Shown in pieces: positions 50,501 to 61,021 of a DNA stretch of 64,000 bases. The stretch's first letter is position 1. Every line of letters starts with the position of its first letter. Source of the stretch: Volvox africanus (Eukaryota > Chlorophyta > Chlorophyceae > Chlamydomonadales > Volvocaceae); assembly GCA_030268105.1 (NCBI GenBank), contig BSDZ01000112.1, forward strand, positions 1,321,501 to 1,385,500, in the 5' to 3' direction. The translations under genes were made by a program, and so were the position numbers. The notes beneath the pieces are model-generated. The model had not been told where the DNA came from. It did no database searches and saw nothing but the letters and a program-made list of their open reading frames with translations.

Positions 50501-53447
50501 CGCCTGCATATTTATTTCTGATCGGAGGGCTCCCTCCCGCTACCAGCTGCATTCACACTCTGTGTTCACACCTTCGTATCTCCCTTGATTGATTCCTCAG
50601 TCGAGGATCACAACCGGCGGCTGCGGATGCTGAAATACACCCCCGAGCATATGCACTGCATCGCCACCGTGTTTGGGCCGCTGGCGCCCCCTAACAGTGG
50701 CGTTGCTGCAGTGCAGCGACTGGACGGTCAGCTGGCAGGCTGGCGCATTGCAGCCACGGGTGTGGTGACAGAGTTGGACGCAGACGTGCGAGTGGTCAAA
50801 AAACTAAAGCTGGTATGCGCTGGGTGTCAACACTAGTGGGGGCTGGGCATATCTAGGCTTTATGTTTTTGTGCGGGACACCGGCTGGGGTTTATGAGGCG
50901 CGTCAATCTTTTGGGGGATGACATCACAGGGTTCCATGCATAGAGCCCGTTGTAAAGCTTTGTGGGGTATTACGAGCGAACCCTATCCCGGGGTTCATGT
51001 GGGTTACATGGGAGTACGCACTTCACAAGACCCCTTCACAAACCTACACGCACTCTATCACGGGACCAACGGACCCAGCAATTGTTTTCTCCGCCCTGGC
51101 CGCTGGGGTCCACTTTTCTGGTGTTGTCCGGTTTCCTCATGTCGAAGGCCCTATACCCGTTAATTCAAAGGTGGGGACCCCCTTCAAGATCCATCGTCAC
51201 ACGGCCTTCGTCGGTGGCATGTTCAACACTGCTCTTGAGGTTGCCAAGTTCGAGGGCGCCGCCTTGCGCACTGTGTCCGGCATCCGGGGCACAATTAAGA
51301 AGGCGATCAGGCCAGGCAAGTTTGCCGCACTCTCTCCCCACACCGCCCCACCGATATCTGTGTGCCGTTCTCAACAAAGTGCCGTTGAGCTCACGTGGGA
51401 GATCATGCTCGAATAGTATGGTGTCTCTCTGCATCTCCGGTGTCAGTGTGGCATGCGTGGGCTTTGAGTGACCTGGCCTTCATCGCGATTACGTGTGTGG
51501 CTTCGCCGCCACATGTGCATCAGCCCATAACGGAAAACGGCGCTAAAATGGTACATATGTTTGGGGGAAAATATGCAAGCAGCACCAGATGCTCTGTACG
51601 CCAAGGAGAGTTATGCTTGGCAGGCGGGTGGTGGCGAACCAGCTTGGAGCTCGGGTTGTGTAGCACCGTGCTAAGGGAGGGCACAAAGGAGGGAATGTGC
51701 GAGGGAAATTGCACTTCTTGCCGTGCTTTCTCCCTTATGGAGAATACATTCACGAGGTCCGCATCACTGCCATATCAGGTTTTGCTGGCGCCAAAGACGG
51801 CTCCTTCCGCGCCACCTTTGAGGATAAGCCACTTCTGTCGGACATTATCTTCCTCCGTGCCTGGGTGGCACTGGACTTGCCACGCTTTTACAATCCAGTC
51901 ACCAACCTGCTGGCGCCCTTGCCGAAGCTGCAGCGCCAGCCCAAGGCTGGACCCCGCAACTCCAGCAAAATGCAACAAGCTGAAGATGGCCCCGCTACGA
52001 CATCGGCTTTGCCTGCATTGGATGCAGCGGCAACGGTTCCCGCAGGGACCTCAGGCCGAGAGTCTACGGCGACTACATCTGGAAGTGGTGGCTTCCAGGC
52101 AGCTTCGCGCTTTAATGGCCCACGGCCGGGCATGGTGTTCAAGCTCGGTCCACAAGGCCTCGGTTACTACAAGGACGTGGGTTCGGTTGGGGAGTCACCA
52201 GCCCCGCCAGCCTTGGCAGACGCGGCCGGCGAACCTACTGGTAGGGCCGCTGAAGATGCGACCGTGGATGGCACAGGCGACAAGGGTGGTTCGGCGAACG
52301 ATGGTGGCGGCTGGGTGGGCCTGCGTACTGTTGCTGATCTGCGACGTGCGCTAGGAGTAGGCGCGCCTCGCAACTCCGACAGCCTGTACCGGGAAATCGA
52401 GCGGGCACCGCGCAAATTTAATCCACTTAAAATACCCAAGTCGCTGCAGGCTGCACTGCCCTTCAAAACGAAGCCAAAGTTGGAGCCGAAACGCAGGCGG
52501 AAGACGCTTGAGCAGAAACGTGCAGTGGTCATGGAGCCAGGTGGGTTGGAGTTCTTAGGGTTTTAGGGTTTCTTTAGTCTTCTAGAGTAATTTAACCTTC
52601 TGGGGTTCTGGTAGCATCCACGTTTGAGCATGAAGCATATTCTTGTGGGAATCTACACCGCAAATGTTATGTCCCATAATTTTTAGCAGTTCGGGCTGGT
52701 TAACGTGCAGGCCCGCATGTTTGTCGACGCATGGCTAATTTCGAGTGCTACAGTTTGGGAGTTCTGTGGCACATAAATGCCGGACGCTGACCCTCCCGTT
52801 CGGCTTACTATTCAAACAGGTGAAAAGAAGGCATACACGTTGATACAGCAGCTCAACACGATTCGGAACGAGAAGACCCGCAAGCGGCAGGAACTAAGTA
52901 AACGTCGACATGCACAGTATGAAGCGAAGAAAGCTGCGGAACAGGAGTGGCGTGCGAGGTGGGTTTGCAATTAAGCCGGCAAAGTCGCAGTGGCCAAGGA
53001 AGGGCCTGCAGGGTGACGACCTCTTTCTCACGATGGTGAGAACACTAGCACGACACGGGGTGAAGCTGACGCCCTGTCTCCTGCATGATGGGAAGGGAGC
53101 GCCAGGGAGGTGTCGCATGGGGCATTAAGTACCCTCACTACACCTTGGCACATCCAACGGCTGAAATTCCAGTTTGTGGGGTACCAGACCCTAACGTAGC
53201 AGCTTCTAAAATGGTTTTCAAGGCATGTGTTTGGTGACTTTGGTGAACACTGCACGTCCGAGAAGGTCCAGGTCGTATCGCCTCTTGGAGCTCATCGCAT
53301 CTATCGTTGTGCGTACCATGCCACTGCAGGCACAACAAGGAGGAGCGAAAGAAGAGGTACCGGGAAGCCGGGCAGGAAGAGAAACGCCGTGAGCTGGGGG
53401 TCAAGGGCAAAGGTGTGAAGCGTCGGAAGACATCAGTCGAGGATTAA
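41595..53447 (+). CDS. BMS1: Ribosome-biogenesis GTPase BMS1
   Basis: About 21 exons, roughly 1,400 residues: 41595-41787, 41963-42030, 42407-42553, 43159-43251, 43482-43638, 44221-44333, 44667-44804, 45118-45273, 45748-45813, 46012-46201, 46491-~46858, 47340-47648, 48257-48456, 48710-48995, 49268-49432, 49720-49920, 50601-50812, 51171-51315, 51779-52540, 52820-52958, 53330-53447. BMS1 is a nucleolar GTPase that recruits Rcl1 and drives early 18S rRNA processing in the SSU processome. Seen: Lys-rich N-terminus ([16 protein letters not shown]); P-loop GPPGVGKS interrupted by an intron after [44 protein letters not shown]; acidic central exons (46012-46858); then the C-terminal block: [86 protein letters not shown], and a basic tail. 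The junction between 46858 and 47340 is unresolved in phase. One intron starts with GC. Confidence 0.97.
51316..51778 (+). other. GC-AG intron in BMS1
   Basis: The exon ends ...AGGCCAG and the intron starts GCAAGT, ending ATATCAG. Phase 1 is kept on both sides (CCA G / GT TTT). The joined protein runs [17 protein letters not shown], matching the BMS1 family, and no GT donor nearby gives that join. Confidence 0.75.
52555..52572. repeat. Telomere-like TTTTAGGG units
   Basis: About two units of TTTTAGGG (the Chlamydomonas-type telomere repeat) lie just inside the BMS1 intron that follows the exon ending at 52540. The stretch is short and may be chance. Confidence 0.4.
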
Positions 53448-55819
53448 TGTACTGTAGTGCATTCGCATGCACTTCATCTTAGCTGATGCATGCCACGGCG
53501 GTGGAGTGCGGGCACAGTGGTTTAATGGCAAAGGGGTTGCTTCCACATAGGTGGTGGCAAGGTAGCTGTCCACTTGGGTGGCAGATATGTCGTACGGATC
53601 AGGAATCTGGGGATGCGGGGGTGGGGTAGGGGTGGCGTTTTGTGCTATTGCCGGAATCTGGCGAGCCTGGCTGATGAAGGCAAAATATTTCGGGGTAAAT
53701 TTGCTGTGGTTAGCTGATTTTACTACGCTACGGTGTTACTTATTGGGTGGTATGTCGGTACTCTATCCTTCAAACTCCTGCCTGGCAGGATATGGTCCAG
53801 GTATTGCCTAGCATGTGCTCGTTGGATCTGCAGGTCAGGATTAGCATGTGAAGCGCGACCAGTAATAGGGAAAGAACAGGAGAATATGCAGCGTGAATGC
53901 AGCTGAAGCTGCGGGTCGATGGGCGATGTGTGGTACTTCGAATACTTTGTATTGCGAGGCATATCTGACGTACATTAGCAGTACTATGTCGTGAATGAAT
54001 GTGGCACCTCTGTGGCATCTCAAAAATGGCACAGGTTGTCACACAGCCCCAGCACAAACCCGCGAACGTTTTGTGTATCAATCCGGTCAAGCTGCGTATC
54101 AACCACACGGATCAGTTTTAGATTGCGGATTTTCCCACTCCACTTCCAGTTGGATTTCACAACTAGGGATGGACGCACACGATTAAGAAAACGGGTCCGG
54201 GCCAGGTTCCGGTTCTTGTTCATTAACCCTAAGAAGCTTCTGTTCATTAACCCTAAAACCCTTACTTTCAACCCTAAATTTAACCAGGAAATTGAACAAT
54301 TCTCTCTTGGGACGGAGCAAACCATTCTCGGTGCTGATCAGCCATTCACCCAACCCGAAGCTGTGGCCGCTCCCGAACAACTTCAAACTTCGTCAGTCTC
54401 CAAATCGGCCATAACAGCTGTCGATCGACAGATTATACATGTATGTTGCGACCTTGGGGCTTATAATAGCCTTGCCCTTTCAGTACACTTGCAATTCAGC
54501 GAAGGCGACAAACAGTGAACCGACAGGCTACAGCAATATGCGGTTGCCATCGGCAGCCCCTTCTACTAATACTACTTGAGCAAGCTCCACTTCTACGCAA
54601 GTCAAGTCACGGCGGCAGCCTCACACAAAACCTCTGATGGTATACGGGATGGGCCTACATGCTTGGAATTCTGGCCTCTTTAACATACAATTACGTCTAC
54701 CTCATTAGTTCCCTAAATACGTAGGTGTCAGGAGTAGCTACTACTCCTGTGTCACACATATATAATGCTATATAGGCTCTGGGTTAAAGGGATGATGAAG
54801 GTGGAGTCAGCAAGGCCAAAAGGAGAAATGCTCTACGAGGCCGGGTAGCCAGGAGAAGCAAGTAGAAAGGATGGGGGCCCTGCAGGGGCGTGCCATACCC
54901 CGACAAGTATGAAAGGCACAGCCAGGCAGTCCACCTTGGCGATGTGTGGATGTGGCAAACAAATCCTTGCAGGCAGCAGCGTATCGGAACCATGTGGTTA
55001 CTATTATTGGGCACCCTCGCGACACAGGAGACATCCATGGCATCCTCATCCTCTTCGTCCATGATCGCACTTCATGCCACATTTGCAAAAATGGCCTGTA
55101 GCGGTGCGCTGCTGTATACGCACGCCTTCACAGCATAGCCTGTAAAGCTTTAGGCCTCTTAGACCGACTGCATTTATTATTTGACGGCAGCACTTTTGGT
55201 TCTGAGCTTATCTGATGAGCTAAGAACCACGCTGGAGATTAAGATGCGAGTGCACCAGATACTGCAAGCGTATGACAGCATGCAGCGGGTTAAACAAGAA
55301 GACACATGAGCAGTGGGGCATGACAGAGCAGGGCCGTGCGATCCGTTATGGCACTTGCGTGTTCGAAATGCAACCCCGCCTTCACAACCGAACACTAGCC
55401 TTCACGCTGGGGTCACACGTAAGGTTAAAAGCAACGCAACTGAGCCTCACCCGCGCCGTCATTAATTACCGCATCGTGTGCATAATCTTCCAACTTTCAA
55501 CACCCAACCCACACAGGGTTGAGCAATACAGCGTACAAAACACTAGCCTATGAAAACGTATAATCATAAGCGCCAACTCCACTCGTACGGGCCATGCTAC
55601 ATCATGAAGTTTCACCCCCTGCCCCCCTCTCCAAGGCAAGGAGACATATCCCGATATCTCGGCCACCCGCTCCCCGGGCCAGCTGGATCGCGACTGTAGC
55701 TCAGCTCTGATCGCCCAAGACGTGCGCTGCCTCTTGTATGTGTGCCCCTCCATGCCCCGTGAACAGGAGGTGTCGTCCTGTCAACGCTTTTGATCCGCCT
55801 CCGACGAAAACCCATCTAG
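53448..55819. other. Convergent intergenic region between BMS1 and the NAP gene
   Basis: About 2.4 kb between the BMS1 TAA and the stop of the minus-strand NAP gene. It must contain both 3' UTRs. A short direct repeat with CCCTAA cores lies at 54215-54283. Small frames such as 54807-55088 (-) were inspected and not recognised. Confidence 0.5.
54215..54283. repeat. Direct repeat with telomere-like CCCTAA cores
   Basis: TTGTTCATTAACCCTAAGAAG is followed by a near-copy (CTGTTCATTAACCCTAAAAC), then a third core CAACCCTAAATTT. CCCTAAAA is the complement of the algal telomere unit. The repeat is degenerate. Confidence 0.5.
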
Positions 55820-58800
55820 CTAGGCGGCCCAATTGAAGCGGCCTCGGACAAACTCCAGCGTGTCCAAGAACACCAGCACCTGCATTCGGCAACGTCCGGC
55901 AATACATGGCGGTGCCGAAGTGGAATACCGAAGGGAGACTGTTACGATGGCTAAGATGAATAAAAGTGTAGGTGTTGCGCACCTACACTTTCGTGCCTTG
56001 GAAATGGGATTTGGAATACGCCTTGCTTGTTAAACAAAATATACGACGACAATAACGATGGCCCAGCCTGGCAGAGCTGACGAGATGGAGGGCATTAGCG
56101 ATCTTCGCCTCCCGGCTCTGCAGACATTGAGCTTCCAAGAGAAGCTTGTTTGTACGACTTTCGTCTGGCGGAGGCACACCACCGCCGGAGGACACATTCG
56201 CACGCTGACAACTCGATCGGCAAGGAGATTAGTCATCTCGCAGAATGGACATACCATCACCTGATGCTCGTCGTTCCCTTCCTGTTCCCTAACAGAATAT
56301 GTCCTGAGGCTCAGCTTCCATCGGACCCGCAGGAAACTGCATACCGCTCTTGCTCACCCAAAGCGTAAGCCTTTTTCTCCGTGTTCATGCGACCGCCCGC
56401 CGTTTCGGCTTCCCTACCTGAGCCAGAAGCATGATAACCACGAATATGGCTATGACGATGCCGCCAGACCCGCCGCCGCCACTGAACAGGCGCCAGAATA
56501 GATTGCCGCCATTGTCGACTGCGATGCCTGTGCTATTGTTGTTGCTGCCACCAGCACCACGCCGGCGGGCTGCCTTTGCCGCAGGCCTGCCGGCCAGGCG
56601 AGCGGCCGCGGCCTCACTCTCCTCCCCTTCTGCATATTCATCCTCATCAGTGTCCTGCGCATAACAGGACGCCATCTACTTTTTTATTCCTGAGCTTATA
56701 TGCCATTATGTCTCATGTCTCAGTGAAGTTGGGTCATTCCAGCCTGCCTGCAGGTGGGCCAGCAACGCCCAGAGCAAACCCCCCATATGGATGGAGATGG
56801 GCATGTTGCCTGCCATATCCTTTAGTGGCCGTATACGCTCGTGAATAAACAAGACATCCGATAGACCGCTGCAATTCAATCTCGATCCCTCCAGTCCCTA
56901 TCGAGAGCGGTACGTCGATGATAACTGAGCCCTTAGTGAGGCTTTACCCACCTCCTCCTCGTCATCATCTTCTCGTTCGTCTCCTAGATCATCCACATCC
57001 ACTGCCGACTGTACGGGCGTGAAAGGGGCAAGACATGTACGGCACAGATAAGGGGCGTTTCGCAATCACAAAGCTGAGGGATGCCCTGATGGCGGAACAT
57101 GATGAACGCACATCCCCTCCACCCCGTCCATTTCCCCCATTTTGCGATCTTAATTGTGGAGGTACTGGTATGGCCAAATAAATGGCCTCGTAGCGAGAAA
57201 TTCTCCCCTCTAGCTGCCCCTCATCACCCCTCATCGTTTCGATCATCCCATGCCCGCTATTTCCCCACTCCGCTCTTCACTAGCTTTCCCACCTCAGCCG
57301 CCAGCGACCCAGCAAACTGCACTACGAAGTTGATAAGCTCTGCCATGAACTCCTCCTGGGCCTAATTGGGGATGGGCACAGGCAGTGTGGGGACAGAGGG
57401 AACGAGTATATTGGGTCGGAAGGGGGAGGGTGTGTGCACAACTAGAACAGGAAGAACTTGCCTTGGGCGTTCAGCAAGATTGTGGCGCGCACCGACCCAA
57501 GAGATCATTTGGTACTTTTGATACCTTGTTTCCGCAACGCACGGAAATTGTAAGGAGAGATCAAGAGGCCGCAGGCCTAGGTGGCCTTATAGGGTAAAAG
57601 CCACCCCCTTGCAGTGACGCACACCTTGGCAGGCAGCCGCACCAAGTACCGCATACCCCCACGAGCACAAGTAATACAACATGAGGCCTTCCAAGTGCGT
57701 ACGAATGGCTAATATACGTCGCAACATGCCCGTACATGCGTGCACATATACCTGACTGGCTTCCTGAATGGCGCTTGCAGACTGGCCCCCCCGGATGTCG
57801 AATGCACGGACCAGGGCGCCTGGGATGCGGAGGAAACAGTTAGAAACTTTAATGGGAGCACGCGAATGTACTTTCCATGCCGCTTGTCCGTCAATTTGTT
57901 TGGGGACGGAGTGGTATGGAGAACCCCGACACGTGGAGGACTCACGAGGGGGGTTCAGAAACAACGGGGTTCAGTTGTGCGAGGTGGTGCTGCGGTGGAG
58001 GATTGCATGCCTGCACTGATGCGTCGGTGCGTGTGTACAAGACCAAAGACCAGTGAGAAGACTTTTGAGGATGCAATGCCGATGTACTCACACACATACG
58101 CATGCATACTGTATATGCACGCACAACCCATCTTCATCCCAGTTCATCCCAAGGCACAAGAACGCTACCATCTGAAGCCAACAGCTAAGGCAATAAAACA
58201 GCTAAGGCAATCAAGCAGATAAGGTGCTTACCGGGGTTGTCGTCGAAGAAGGCGAAGAAGGACGGTACATTGCGAGGTCGGGCGGCGCGGCCGCTAGGGG
58301 CCTTATCCCCCCCACGGCCCCTGGGCTGAAGGCCCCCGACGACCCTTACCGTTAGGTTGCGACCCGGCTGCCAGTCGATGGTGTCTGACTGTCAAAGCAC
58401 GGGACCACAGGAGGGGGCTAAGGGATGTCCCCAGCCGGCAAGAGGAGCACGGAGGCAAGAGAGCAAACGCAAACCCACCCGCTGATGGCCTATTCGGTGC
58501 GTATGTGGCTGGCGGTGCGGAAGAAGCGGGAACCTGCACCACATCCGCTACTATCCCTCGCTCTGACCACAGGTAAGGTCGCTGCGAGGGCATTGACAAG
58601 GGCACAGCCGCACTCCGGCTGTGTTTGGCCTCGGGGCCTTCGTTAGCCCTTCTTTGGGTCGTCGCAACATCATATATTTCCTTGCCTCTTTTTTCCCTGC
58701 TTAGCCTGAAGTTTATTTATCACCTTGTCTTATATTGTAATTGACTACAACGTCCCCAACCCCCGAACAACACAACCTGCCCATACAACAGTCCAAGATA

Positions 58801-60922
58801 ATTGATCCGCTTTCCCAATCCCAACCCCAGCCGCCGCCAGGACTTCGGCGTGCGACATCGGATGATATGGGCCCAGCTGCCTCCTGAGCACCGGGGGACG
58901 AATGCAACCCACTACCTCCGCCACTCCGCCACCCACCTTGACAGATGCGACCCACATCCTGTTAAGGCTACCCCCAGGCGCGTGGAATGTGAAGCTCTTT
59001 CGCAACACGCGGTTACTGAAGTAGGGATTGGGCAGGAATTCAAGCTCCACTGCCAATGACGTTTGTGTGTGTGAGTTTGTGGTTAAACGCGATAGCAGAC
59101 CGACGCAGTTCGGTGGGTTGGGGAAAAGCGGGAGAGGGAAATTGTGTCGGAAGGTTGTAGAAAAAACGAGATACGGGCGATAAGAGGATAGGGAGTCGAT
59201 TAAGCGAGCTGAGTGCAACGTGAGCAGCATACCACGGGGTGAGCTGCTCCAAATGCAAACGGGGAGGATTCCCCGCGGACTATAAGATGCAGTCTGAAGA
59301 CTCAAAGTGGGAAAAATCGCCGGATCAGCAGGAGCTATCAGCGTGAGAGCACTCAGACAGGGAAACAAATGCTGGGGGTGAAGAAATATGCATAGGCGTG
59401 TGTCCACGATGTGATTTACATTGTTTTCCTCTCACCCCACATCATGCTCATTCCCCGCCCTCCACTACTCACGATCCACTTGGCGGTGCGGGTCCTCAGC
59501 GCTCGGCATGCGGCTCGTGTCCCAGGCCAGCCGGATGTCAGCCAGGTAGGACAGTGCCCGCTCGTCCCGGTGCTGGACGAGTAACGAGCCATACGGCACG
59601 CCGCGGAGAGCTCGCAGCCAAAAAGCCGGAATGGATAGCTTCTCACCCGAGGCGCCTACACGGGGGAGCCATGCAATGACCGTAATATTGAGGAGGTTGC
59701 ACCACACGCCATAATACTGGTCCATCCATTGTGGTAAATATGGAGGGTAGAGAGGGACAACATAAGCTCATGAGGGCCTTGGGATGGTTACTAAGTCTGG
59801 GGGTGCGGATGAATTTGCGTCAAGGAGCTAATGAACTATCAGGGGGCAAGCGGGGGGCTTCACCAGGCACCGTCGTTGACGAAGCAGAAACTTATCATGA
59901 GGGGCCTCCGTTGAGCGCTGAAAGACCGGCTCTCTCACAACGCATGCACATGTCAGATGTTGACTGCTGCCGTCTTGGATCATGAACATTACTTGCACCC
60001 ACAAGAGAGGGAATCATTGTACGCAAAATCCCAATCCGACACGAGCGATTGTCTGACTACGATTCGTCCTTCTTTGTTCATCCGGCACCGAAGATTCTGC
60101 AGGATTCGGGGAAGAAGTTACTGTCGGGGAGAAGCGCTCCACCATCAGCTAACCCACCTGTCGGTCCCACCAGCAGCGTCCTCCTCCTGGCGGTCAGCTT
60201 GTTCACCTCTTTCATCTGAGCAACCCATGCCTCCCACTCGCCCCGCTTCAAATCGGCAGCCATAGCGTCCATCTGCCGCTGAAGAGCCTGCAAGGATGAA
60301 TGTCAACGCGGGGGATAGCACAGGAATACGGTCATCGGCTTCAGGGCAGCACGCGGATTCCGCGTGAGCTGCTTCGGTTACGAGTGGGCGCAGGGTTAGG
60401 TCGAGAAGGTGGTACCAGACATACAAGAAGCAAGGTGGCTGCCTCAATGCATTCCAGAGAGGATGTGCACCATCTAACCCCCTCCACCCCCCAAGAGCGC
60501 GTACAAACTCCCCCATCGTGAACGAGTACACCTGCATCGTAAAATCCTTAAGACGTCTTAGGAAAGAGAGGCCATACAAGAAAAATAACAAACACGGCCT
60601 CACGGTGAGGCCTGTAGACTCAGAACTGGTGAAGTTAGTTAGGACCCAAGCTCCCCTTGGCGAGGAGTGGAAGAGAAACTGCCTGCTTTTGACGGTGACA
60701 ACTAACACTACACATGGAGCCATAGGCGATATGGGCCTGCCAACGCACCTCATGCGTGCGTCACAGCTCACCCACCATGAGCACATGCAGGGCCTTCTGT
60801 GCCCCTAATGCCAGCGACGCTATGTCCCCGGCGGGGCTGCCGCTGACCAGCTGAAAGCCCTCGTCCTCGGCGTCAGCGTCCTCGCCGCCGCGAGTGCGAC
60901 CTTGGGAGGGAGCCTGCAGCAT
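55820..60922 (-). CDS. NAP-family histone chaperone with acidic tail and predicted C-terminal membrane anchor
   Basis: Ten exons: 60922-60776, 60287-60158, 59655-59473, 59049-58972, 58384-58232, 57819-57752, 57361-57293, 57008-56952, 56654-56418, 55879-55820 (TAG). The total is exactly 394 codons with all phases agreeing, normal for NAP proteins. NAP1/SET proteins bind histones and assemble nucleosomes. Seen: acidic N-terminus (GEDADAEDEGF); long helix (MDAMAADLKRGEWEAW); the fold core IPAFWLRALRG, DERALSYLADI, LEFLPNPYFSNRVLRKSF, IDWQPGRNLTV, PSFFAFF; then the acidic tail DDLGDEREDDDEEE. Unusually, the tail continues into a Gly/Ser linker and a hydrophobic helix (GGIVIAIFVVIMLLAQ joined to VLVFLDTL), ending ...RFNWAA. 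The start at 60922 follows a possible acceptor, so the first exon might instead be spliced to the upstream NAP gene. The last two exons rest on phase and splice sites; they could belong to a separate small gene. Confidence 0.82.
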
Positions 60923-60942
60923 ACCAAACCCATGCAAGGCGT

Positions 60943-60982
60943 ACCCATACCCATACAAAACCCATACAATAACCCATACAAA
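60943..60982. repeat. CCCATACAAAA short tandem repeat
   Basis: Four imperfect units of CCCATAC(AAAA) lie just upstream, on the minus strand, of the NAP exon starting near 60922. Confidence 0.7.
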
Positions 60983-61021
60983 AGGAAGGAGGGTAGAGTT
61001 CATGAGAACTAATGGGGTGTA

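Noticed and set aside
51888..52532. Minus-strand Ala/Pro-rich frames.
   Set aside because: They are complementary to the large BMS1 C-terminal exon 51779-52540.
54020..54386. Minus-strand frames with a repeated LGLMN peptide.
   Set aside because: The peptide repeat comes from the short DNA direct repeat at 54215-54283; nothing else suggests coding.
58200..58384. A GTAAGG inside the NAP exon as a splice donor.
   Set aside because: Reading through keeps the frame and links the IDWQPGRNL hairpin to PSFFAFF as expected; no acceptor in the right phase is needed.
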